A stretch of 64,000 bases of DNA from Pseudobdellovibrionaceae bacterium (GTDB lineage: Bacteria > Bdellovibrionota > Bdellovibrionia > Bdellovibrionales > UBA1609). The DNA lies in the NCBI GenBank assembly GCA_020635055.1, contig JACKAN010000009.1, positions 1-64,000 of the forward strand. The letters run 5' to 3'. Below, piece by piece: positions 28,173-35,281 of the stretch. The notes beneath the pieces are model-generated. The model was not told where the DNA came from and searched no databases. It saw nothing but the letters and a program-made list of their open reading frames with translations. A program made the position numbers and the translations under genes. Within the stretch, counting starts at the first letter, position 1. Every line of letters begins with the position of its first letter.

Positions 28173-28598
28173 TTAATAAAAGTCCGAAAGAGGAGTCACT
28201 TGCTCGGGACAGCGAAATCTTGAGTTAACACAGTCTAATGTCTGGCCCCCTTGCTGGCCTGTGAGTATTTGGACTTGGGTTTTTTTATCATCTTGAATTA
28301 ATAACATTTGTAACTTAGTACCATTGTCGAGACTGACCAGCTTCAGCAGGAAAGAAAAAGACTCATCAATACAGCTCAAATTTTCATCAATTAGACTATC
28401 CACAAGAAGATATGTTTCACTTTTATTGTAAATAAAAAAGTAAGGCGAAGTTTTTAGCTCAAAATGCAATTTTTCGTTACTGCATTTCAATTCTTTAAAC
28501 TTTATGTTTTTACTGATCCAAGTTCCTTCTTGCGCTAATGCAAAGTTCATACTAAGAACCCAACACAAGCTAAAGGCCGCCATTACTGCCCTTTGCAT
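28173..28598 (-). CDS. secreted hypothetical protein, 141 aa
   Basis: A signal peptide ends near ALA-Q (about residue 22). The mature 119 residues are beta-rich with four to five cysteines and show no known family. It lies between rpoN and the 718-aa secreted protein gene on the same strand. The 200 bp between it and rpoN contain no gene. Its function is unknown; neighbours suggest an envelope or periplasmic role. Confidence 0.8.
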   Translation of the reverse strand: MQRAVMAAFSLCWVLSMNFALAQEGTWISKNIKFKELKCSNEKLHFELKTSPYFFIYNKSETYLLVDSLIDENLSCIDESFSFLLKLVSLDNGTKLQMLLIQDDKKTQVQILTGQQGGQTLDCVNSRFRCPEQVTPLSDFY

Positions 28599-28800
28599 TT
28601 AAATACCCTTTCTTGTAAACACCCTCTATATACAGCAATCCTTATTCCAGGGCTAATTCAAAAATTTTTAATAAGTTGGAATAACAAAAATTGGTATTTT
28701 TTTCAGGACGGATTAGAGTGAGTGGCACAAATTAATAGATTATGTGTGAGACTATTCACAACTAAATCTGACTCCATCCGGGCGGAATACTTTAACTATA

Positions 28801-30243
28801 TTAAAAGTACTTTTTTCGTTTTGAGGATGGGAGTATCTTCAACATATCTCTATATTTAGCTACAGTTCGGCGAGCGATTTTTATGCCATCTTTTTTTAAT
28901 AGTTCAACAATTCTTTGATCAGAAAGGGGCTTCTTAAGATCTTCCTTAGACACCAAATCTTTAATTTTTAATTTTACGCTCTCTGATGCCACAGAATCCC
29001 CATCCGTTTTACCAATACCAGAATTAAAGAAGTATTTAAGCTCGAAAATACCTCTTGGGGTGTGTACAAACTTGCTGGTTGTTACTCGACTAACTGTGGA
29101 TTCGTGCATACCAATGTCATTGGCAATATCCCTTAAAATCATAGGCTTAATAAAACCAGGGCCCTTTTCAAAAAAATCTGTTTGATGTTTAACTATGCTC
29201 TCAGTCACCTTATATATTGTTCTTTGCCTTTGGTGAATAGATTTGATTAACCACACTGCCGATCTCAATTTTTCCTGAATATAATCTTGTGTATCTTTGT
29301 CTTTACTTTCCTTTTGGGTCTTTAATAAATTCTTATATAAATTGGAAACTCGCAATCTAGGTAAGCCATCTTCATTGAGTGAAACTACATATTCTTCACC
29401 CACTTTATAAACATAGACATCCGGAGTTACATAGTGTGTATCTTGAGTCATAAAAATACGACCCGGCTTTGGGTCCATGCTAAGAATTATATTGCACATT
29501 TCGACAATAGACTCGACTTCCGAATCCATTGCTTTAGCGATGGCTACATAGTTCTTTTTTTCAAGGTCCTTTAAATGATTATTGATTAAAGCTACGAGAT
29601 CATGAGTGTCTTCTTCATAGTGTTTAGCCTGTATTAATAGGCACTCTTTAAGATCTCTAGCTCCCACGCCCGGGGGGTCAAACTCCTGCACAAAGGGCAA
29701 TACATCTTCTAAGTCTTGAACCGTAATTTCTTCTTCCCTAGCAATATCTTCTAGCTTGGTTTTTATCCAGCCATCTTCGTCAATATAACTGATTAGAACT
29801 CTAGCAATCACCTCTTCTTCCTCATTGAATCCAGAAAGGCCCACTTGCCATAACAAATGATCTTGTAAGGTGGTTGCTTGTGAAATTAGATTTTCATAAT
29901 TCATAATTTCATCAGAATTGCCCATTGTCGATGGAGTGGTTCGATTCTGATTTTCAATGTAATTTTCCCAATCAAACTCTTCTTGTTTCCTTGGATCCGA
30001 GGAATCTACTACTGTTGAGTCCGTGGGTTGTACATCACTGGAGGTTTGCGCGTTAGATTTTGCAGCATCATCTTCTGTGGTTTCATGAAACTCTTCTAAA
30101 ATGGGATTTTCATTAAGTTCTTTTCTTATAGCATCTTCGAGTTCCACGCGAGAAAGCTGCAACAATTTAATTGCTTGTTGCAATTGCGGAGTCATTCGCA
30201 ATTGTTGTGATAACTTCATGGACATCTTAAGACCGGCCATCAT
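28801..30243 (-). CDS. rpoN: RNA polymerase sigma-54 factor
   Basis: RpoN directs RNA polymerase to -24/-12 promoters and needs an AAA+ activator. The N-terminal activator-interacting region is Gln/Leu-rich (SQQLRMTPQLQQAIKLLQLSR). An acidic linker (about residues 50-95), the core-binding domain and a DNA-binding HTH (IGMHESTVSRVT) follow. The C-terminal RpoN box is present as ARRTVAKYRDMLKI. The 480-aa length is normal. GAGGAG precedes a double ATG, so the second ATG (30240) could be used instead. It follows lptB by 11 bp. A sigma-54 activator is at 54144. Confidence 0.97.
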   Translation of the reverse strand: MMAGLKMSMKLSQQLRMTPQLQQAIKLLQLSRVELEDAIRKELNENPILEEFHETTEDDAAKSNAQTSSDVQPTDSTVVDSSDPRKQEEFDWENYIENQNRTTPSTMGNSDEIMNYENLISQATTLQDHLLWQVGLSGFNEEEEVIARVLISYIDEDGWIKTKLEDIAREEEITVQDLEDVLPFVQEFDPPGVGARDLKECLLIQAKHYEEDTHDLVALINNHLKDLEKKNYVAIAKAMDSEVESIVEMCNIILSMDPKPGRIFMTQDTHYVTPDVYVYKVGEEYVVSLNEDGLPRLRVSNLYKNLLKTQKESKDKDTQDYIQEKLRSAVWLIKSIHQRQRTIYKVTESIVKHQTDFFEKGPGFIKPMILRDIANDIGMHESTVSRVTTSKFVHTPRGIFELKYFFNSGIGKTDGDSVASESVKLKIKDLVSKEDLKKPLSDQRIVELLKKDGIKIARRTVAKYRDMLKILPSSKRKKYF

Positions 30244-30254
30244 TTCTCCTCAGA

Positions 30255-30977
30255 CTAAAGTTTAAAATTCTCCCCAAGATAAAACCTTTTGGCTATCTCA
30301 GAAGATGCAATTTCATCAGACGAACCCTCAACCTCGATTCGCCCCTCTTTTAGTATATAGGCCTTATCACAAATTCCCAAGGTTTCCCTTACATTATGGT
30401 CTGTAATCAATACCCCTATACCTCGACTTTTTAAATCTCGTATTATATTTTGAATATCGCCCACGGCAATAGGATCTATTCCAGCAAAGGGCTCATCTAA
30501 TAACAAAAATTTTGGATCTCCGGCCAATGATCTAGCTATTTCTACTCTTCGCCTTTCGCCACCGGAAAGGGAGTATCCATAATTTTCTAAAACATGCTTG
30601 ATATCAAAATCAGATATTAATTTATTCAACCGGTCTATTTTATCAGACCCAAATCGACCTTGAGCTTCTAATGCAACTAACAAGTTTTCTTTAACAGTCA
30701 ATTTGCGAAATATACTTGCTTCTTGAGGAAGATAACTCAAACCAATTCTTGCTCTTTCAAACATAGGAAGGGGAGTTATATCTTTATCATTCAAATCAAC
30801 TTGACCTGAGTCTGGGCTCAATATTCCAACAACCATATAAAAACTAGTAGTCTTTCCCGCACCATTGGGGCCTAAAAGACCTACAACTTCACCGTCTCTT
30901 ACCGAAAATGAAACTTCATTAACTACTTTTCTTAATTTAAATTTTTTGCTGATATTTGTTATTTTTAATAAGTTCAC
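30255..30977 (-). CDS. lptB: LPS export ABC transporter ATP-binding protein LptB
   Basis: LptB powers LptFG extraction of LPS from the inner membrane. Walker A is GPNGAGKTT, the Q-loop region is GLSYLPQEASIFRKL (family-typical), the signature is YSLSGGERRRVEIARSL and Walker B is FLLLDEPFAGIDP. The 240-aa length is standard. Its start overlaps the lptC-type gene by 4 bp and rpoN follows 11 bp later, reproducing the well-known lptC/lptA-lptB-rpoN order. lptF and lptG are not in the window. Confidence 0.97.
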   Translation of the reverse strand: MNLLKITNISKKFKLRKVVNEVSFSVRDGEVVGLLGPNGAGKTTSFYMVVGILSPDSGQVDLNDKDITPLPMFERARIGLSYLPQEASIFRKLTVKENLLVALEAQGRFGSDKIDRLNKLISDFDIKHVLENYGYSLSGGERRRVEIARSLAGDPKFLLLDEPFAGIDPIAVGDIQNIIRDLKSRGIGVLITDHNVRETLGICDKAYILKEGRIEVEGSSDEIASSEIAKRFYLGENFKL

Positions 30978-31951
30978 TTTTTCACTCTAGATTTGTTTTC
31001 ATTTAAGTTGGCTCTCGCTTTTAAAACTTTTACTCTTTTCCCTCGATCAAAAAAAATAATTTCTTCCCCCTTAAGTTCATCGTTATTTTGTACAACTCTT
31101 GGGTTTCCTTTAAAAATATACTGTTCTTTATCAAACTCTACGTTCACTGTCTGTGAGGTGGCCCACTTGTCCACATCGCTAACTTTGACTCCACCCTGTA
31201 CAAAAATAGAGGAAATAATATCTTTGCCTGAATCATAGTTAAAAACAGCATCTGGACCTGTAACACGCATAGTATCATAATCAATAACGACATCATCTAA
31301 AAAACGTGCATAATTTGAACGCCCACTGAACTGTGCTCTTTGACTTTTAATATATACCTTAATTTCATTTTTAATGGGTTTTTCTGCTACTACATTACTT
31401 TTTATTTCCATTAATGCACTATCTAAATTCGCAATAAGATGAGTTCCTCTTAGATTCATTCTTTGTTTATTTGCATCTAAGGGGCCTAACATTTCTATGT
31501 CTTCTGGACCAATAAGGGTTTTCTCTTTTGAATTGTATTTTATTTTTTCTGTACGAAATATATAACCATTAGAGGTTTTAGTAACTACCTCCCCCTCTAC
31601 TTCCATATTTTTAGAAATGACTTCCACTTTCCCCTTTTTTCCAGTCACATTAAATACCACACCATTTTTGCCAAAAAATTTTACTTTTACTGTTTCAAGG
31701 TCCCAAATGCGTTTATTTTTATAGTTCTTAGCTTCATTTGACCAAAGTTCCCATTCTTTTTCTTGTTGGCGTGACTCAATAAGATGCATTCCTGTGAGTC
31801 GCTGTTCTACTGGGCCTTGGTCTTGGAAGTTAAATTCATTCTGAGACTCTTTAAAGTCTTCCTGGTCTAATAATTGCGGAGCAATAATTATCACCTCAAT
31901 AATAATAACAAGGAACAATAGGAATAGCAAAATCTGTGTAGTTTTCTTCAT
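30974..31951 (-). CDS. lptC: LptC-type LPS transport protein with an added LptA/OstA-like domain
   Basis: This is a bitopic inner-membrane protein. The N-terminal helix (about residues 6-26) anchors a periplasmic LptC domain (about residues 50-185), recognisable from its repeated strands and the dG...A...Y pattern (EWELWSNEAKNYKN). The remaining 140 residues form a second beta-jellyroll that looks like LptA/OstA (strands around FSGRSNYARFLDDVVIDY and FKGNPRVVQNNDELKGEEI). At 325 aa it is much longer than E. coli LptC (191 aa), and no separate lptA is adjacent. A fused bridge segment is the likeliest reading. Confidence 0.85.
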   Translation of the reverse strand: MKKTTQILLFLLFLVIIIEVIIIAPQLLDQEDFKESQNEFNFQDQGPVEQRLTGMHLIESRQQEKEWELWSNEAKNYKNKRIWDLETVKVKFFGKNGVVFNVTGKKGKVEVISKNMEVEGEVVTKTSNGYIFRTEKIKYNSKEKTLIGPEDIEMLGPLDANKQRMNLRGTHLIANLDSALMEIKSNVVAEKPIKNEIKVYIKSQRAQFSGRSNYARFLDDVVIDYDTMRVTGPDAVFNYDSGKDIISSIFVQGGVKVSDVDKWATSQTVNVEFDKEQYIFKGNPRVVQNNDELKGEEIIFFDRGKRVKVLKARANLNENKSRVKK

Positions 31952-32063
31952 ATAAGCTCGTTTTGTTTATGCTATTTTGCCTTGTTTCAGTCAACACAAG
32001 TATAAATTCGACCTCATCTTTGCCTCTAAAGTGAAATTGACAGAATACCGATAACGCTATGTT

Positions 32064-32762
32064 ATGGGAAAATGGTTTATATTTGAAAACAATGAGGTCC
32101 AAGGGCCCTTTGACACAAATTCCGTAGAAAAAAAAATTGAATCTGGTTCACTAGGGAATGACTGTCTCATTTGGGGACAACCTCAAAATGATTGGAAATC
32201 GCCAACTTGGTGGAGAAATCATTTACATGAATTGTTAACTCAGCACCCTACTTCACAAAAAGAAAAACAATGGCATTTTGTTGTCGATGAAGTCTCTTCC
32301 GGACCACTCAGTAGGGAGGACTTTTTAAAACAAATCCAAGAAATTGAAAATAAAAAAGATATTCTAATTTGGACAACAGGTATGGAGGATTGGCTGCCCC
32401 TATTTGAATTTGAAGACCTCTTAAATGAAATTGGCATTTCCAAAAGAAAACACTCACGAACCAACATTCAAGGGCAAGCCATAGTAGAATTCAATGGACA
32501 AAGTTATATCGGTCAACTCAAAACAGTGAGTGCTGGTGGATGTGGAATCTCAGGCATTAATAACTTAAGTATTGGTTCAGAAGTGAATTTAATTTTAAAA
32601 TCTAATGCCTTTCATCAAGAGCTCAGAGCCAAAGCAGAGGTGCGCTTTATTAGCGAAACCGGTTTTATTGGTTTTATGTTTCAAGCAATAAACTCAGAGG
32701 ACAAAGCGACAATAATCAATTATATTCGCTCCCAATTATTACAAAATAAAAATGCAGCTTAA
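32064..32762 (+). CDS. tandem GYF_2 and PilZ domain protein
   Basis: Two GYF_2-like modules lie in the first 125 residues: WFIFENNEVQGPF with WGQPQNDW, then WHFVVDEVSSGPLS with IWTTGMEDW. Each has the G-P-F/L and terminal Trp pattern. A PilZ domain follows (about residues 135-225). The cyclic-di-GMP RxxxR motif is present as RKHSR, and the second motif reads TVSAGGCG, with Thr where Asp or Asn is usual. GYF modules bind proline-rich peptides. A role sensing cyclic-di-GMP near the gliding cluster is inference. There is no strong ribosome binding site. Its stop overlaps the next gene convergently by 4 bp. Confidence 0.88.
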   Translation: MGKWFIFENNEVQGPFDTNSVEKKIESGSLGNDCLIWGQPQNDWKSPTWWRNHLHELLTQHPTSQKEKQWHFVVDEVSSGPLSREDFLKQIQEIENKKDILIWTTGMEDWLPLFEFEDLLNEIGISKRKHSRTNIQGQAIVEFNGQSYIGQLKTVSAGGCGISGINNLSIGSEVNLILKSNAFHQELRAKAEVRFISETGFIGFMFQAINSEDKATIINYIRSQLLQNKNAA

Positions 32763-33304
32763 TGGCGAAATCTATTCAGGAATTCATTCACAGAAACTTC
32801 GTAAACAGGATCTTCATTAAAAAACAAAGAAATGGTTGTGCTTGAAAGATCCACACCTTCTTCACTCAAGTATTGAATCAATTCTAGCATCTTGTTTACA
32901 GAACCCCTATAGGCAGTCTTTTCAAGCATAATTAAGTTAGTAATTTTTCCATTTGTGACTTTAAGCATTCCAGCAAAGGGAACCGCTCTATGAGCCCCTA
33001 GTATAGAGTGATCGATATTAGTACTATCAGTACTAATATACATATTAAAATTTCTATTGATTACAAATTGTCGTAAATCAGGAATATTTAGCAACTCTCC
33101 ATCATGATCATCATAAATTAAACCTCTAAAAAGTTTAGCTCGGATAACTTGTCGTTTGAACTCCTTTTTTGGTAACAAGGGAAGTTTCGAAGTCCCTTGA
33201 TAAGGCATTGGGTTTGCTAAATATAAATTGCAACTAGATCTACGCATATCTGCCCAAGAGGGCATATAGATTAACAAGCTAATAATAAATAATCCCATCT
33301 TCAT
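32759..33304 (-). CDS. secreted hypothetical protein, 181 aa
   Basis: ATG 33304 gives a clean signal peptide (MKMGLFIISLLIYMPSWA). The longest frame would start at TTG 33349 and is less likely. The mature protein has a few recognisable stretches but no known motif. Regions such as NGKITNLIMLEKTAYRGSV look like exposed beta strands, and a C-terminal helix-strand pair ends the protein. It is convergent with the GYF-PilZ gene and follows the gliding cluster on the same strand after about 210 bp. Function unknown. Confidence 0.8.
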   Translation of the reverse strand: MKMGLFIISLLIYMPSWADMRRSSCNLYLANPMPYQGTSKLPLLPKKEFKRQVIRAKLFRGLIYDDHDGELLNIPDLRQFVINRNFNMYISTDSTNIDHSILGAHRAVPFAGMLKVTNGKITNLIMLEKTAYRGSVNKMLELIQYLSEEGVDLSSTTISLFFNEDPVYEVSVNEFLNRFRH

Positions 33305-33515
33305 TAATGCAATATTCCTTTTTAGTGTTAAAGATAATTGTACACACAATATTGATTAAGATTCTAAAGGAAGAGGATTCACTGAGTCAAATTTTTTGGC
33401 TAACATCCTGTTTTTATGAATATTTTTCGCCAAAAAAGAATAAGAATTTATGGCAACTATATTAAAATTTTATGGACTTTTATTAGTATCATTGGCTATT
33501 GGCCATTATTATAGG

Positions 33516-34109
33516 CTATAGGCCTTTTTCTTTTTCATCTTCCTTTTTGAGCACAGCGAAGTTTATTTCTACGGCACCAGCTTCTGTAATTGTATACATA
33601 ACTTTCTTAACTGTTAGAAAATCCATAAGTTTATCGGCCTGAATGGTTAGCTTTCGGAATTTATCAATTTCTTCCACTCCTTTTTCACTTCCCTTTCTTG
33701 CATCAGTCACCGCTTGCTTTAGCCTTTGCGTGAATTTTTTCTGCTCATTCTCACCTTCTTTGATAAGATTTTTTACTCCATCTACCAACTGGGGGATCAA
33801 CCAGTCCGATTGTTCTTTAACATTTTCATAAGGAACTATTTTCTTTTCATTTAAAAAAATACCATCTTTAGAAACTATTACGACGTTCGAAGGTTTTAAT
33901 TCTTTCACCGCCGATGCCTGGGGCAATTCTACTTTTTCAGGTAAATACAATATTTGATTTGTAGTCGCATAATTTTGTAATAAGAAAACAGCAAGAACCG
34001 TAAACATATCCACCATTGCTGTTAGTGATAAAACGGCAACTGCACTGCGCTTGCTGGCACCCACTCTCCTATTTCTATGATCTCTTTTGCCGGGTGTATA
34101 AATTGGCAT
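33516..34109 (-). CDS. TolR/ExbD-like protein of the gliding cluster (AglS/AglQ-like)
   Basis: This is one of two ExbD/TolR-family proteins working with the TolQ-like channel. A basic N-terminal tail (GKRDHRNRRVGASKR) precedes the single membrane helix (about residues 25-45), which contains the conserved Asp of the proton path (TAMVDMFTVLAVFLL). The periplasmic part begins with the family-typical strand pattern and then carries an unusual 70-residue lysine/glutamate-rich helical insert (about residues 90-155). In Myxococcus AglQ and AglS fill this role. Which of the two this is cannot be told. Its start overlaps the other ExbD gene by 1 bp. Confidence 0.88.
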   Translation of the reverse strand: MPIYTPGKRDHRNRRVGASKRSAVAVLSLTAMVDMFTVLAVFLLQNYATTNQILYLPEKVELPQASAVKELKPSNVVIVSKDGIFLNEKKIVPYENVKEQSDWLIPQLVDGVKNLIKEGENEQKKFTQRLKQAVTDARKGSEKGVEEIDKFRKLTIQADKLMDFLTVKKVMYTITEAGAVEINFAVLKKEDEKEKGL

Positions 34110-34579
34110 TATTCCACTCCAGAAGTAGCGATGGAAATTTCCGGAAAGCCTGAAGACAACAAGGCATCCATTCCATCAATTAAATTTACATATTCCAATT
34201 CATCTTTCATTGTTACAACGGCATCCACTTTGTCTGGATAAAGATTTTTAATCCTTTTTAATTCTACTATCAATCCAACAAGATTAAAATTTCCATCCTT
34301 TTTGGGAATAGAAACTGTGTTTTGTCCAATGATCACACGATGACCCTCTGGCAACACGTCCAAACGAAATGGTATTTCTATTTTGGGTGGAGGCTCGGCT
34401 GTATCATCTGAAGATTTTTTACCATAGACAGAACTTCCAATTTGAATCATGGAAACTTGAGTCCAAACGGCTGTGATTAAAAGGAAAATAATTAGAACAC
34501 TCATTAAGTCAATAAAGGGGACTATATTGACCTCCACATTTGAGCTCCTATTTTTTCCTCCATCATCTATATGGGCCAT
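34109..34579 (-). CDS. TolR/ExbD-like protein of the gliding cluster (AglQ/AglS-like)
   Basis: This 156-aa ExbD/TolR-family protein has one helix (about residues 20-42) preceded by VEVNIVPFIDLMSVLII, the classical segment with the proton-carrying Asp. The periplasmic domain ends with KDELEYVNLIDGMDALLSSGF, resembling the ExbD C-terminal region. It starts about 9 bp after the TolQ-like gene. Together with that channel and the next gene it would make a proton-driven motor of the TolQR/AglRQS type. Use in gliding is inferred from the other genes in the cluster. Confidence 0.92.
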   Translation of the reverse strand: MAHIDDGGKNRSSNVEVNIVPFIDLMSVLIIFLLITAVWTQVSMIQIGSSVYGKKSSDDTAEPPPKIEIPFRLDVLPEGHRVIIGQNTVSIPKKDGNFNLVGLIVELKRIKNLYPDKVDAVVTMKDELEYVNLIDGMDALLSSGFPEISIATSGVE

Positions 34580-34588
34580 AATTCTCCT

Positions 34589-35272
34589 CTAGTACTTAAC
34601 TTTATCTCGGTTAGCGACAACAAGATTCATTAAGTTCATACTGCTTTCTAACATGTCGTTTATAGCTCTACCAATTTTGATTTGATAAAATCCGAAGGAC
34701 ACAATGGCTAGAATCGCCACAAAAAGACCAAAGGCAGTACAGTTTAGGGCTTCGGATATCCCTTTTGACAACAAGGCTGCCTTAGTTGCTTGGTCGGCTT
34801 CGGCAATACCACCAAAAGAAGTAATAAGACCAGCTATCGTACCTAAGAGTCCAATTAAAACACTAACGTTACCAAAAACTGCTAAAAAAGATGTCCAGCC
34901 TTCTATCCTTGGTGTTTCCCTTAAAACAGAAGCATCCATGGCCACCTGAACTTCTTCATCCGGTCGTTTATTTAAAACCTGAATTAATCCAACCTTTAAA
35001 GTATTTGTTAAAGGAGTGGGCTTACTATCGCAAAAGGCAATCGCTTGCTTTATATCTCCTCTTAAAATCATACTAAAAAGATTTTCATTTAAGCTGATTT
35101 TATCTATGCTTAAATTTCTTAAAGTCATCCACCTTTCAATAATTAGAAAAGCAGTAAATAATCCCACGACGGCAATAATATACATTACTGGCCCGCCCTG
35201 ACAAAAGGCTTTCGCCACAAAATTACCGTAAGCACTACAATCGTGTGCTGCATCCAATGCTGTTTGTTCCAA
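34589..35272 (-). CDS. TolQ/ExbB/MotA-family proton channel (AglR-like)
   Basis: The protein has three hydrophobic helices (about residues 28-47, 133-155 and 176-200) and the MotA/TolQ/ExbB domain in the second half, including FLAVFGNVSVLIGLLGTIAGLITSF and a following cytoplasmic segment. The 227-aa length is typical. It precedes two ExbD-like genes in the same operon, reproducing the aglR-aglQ-aglS order of Myxococcus gliding motors. TolQ of the Tol-Pal system is the alternative, but no tolA, tolB or pal gene is nearby, and AgmX-like and TPR genes are. Confidence 0.93.
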   Translation of the reverse strand: MEQTALDAAHDCSAYGNFVAKAFCQGGPVMYIIAVVGLFTAFLIIERWMTLRNLSIDKISLNENLFSMILRGDIKQAIAFCDSKPTPLTNTLKVGLIQVLNKRPDEEVQVAMDASVLRETPRIEGWTSFLAVFGNVSVLIGLLGTIAGLITSFGGIAEADQATKAALLSKGISEALNCTAFGLFVAILAIVSFGFYQIKIGRAINDMLESSMNLMNLVVANRDKVKY

Positions 35273-35281
35273 GGTCCCCTC

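Noticed and set aside
32037..32063. TTGACA/TATGTT promoter for the GYF-PilZ gene
   Set aside because: The -10-like element abuts the ATG, so the transcript would start inside the coding region.
34589..35272. Tol-Pal system TolQ
   Set aside because: No tolA, tolB or pal gene is adjacent; the TPR, barrel and AgmX-like neighbours fit a gliding motor better.
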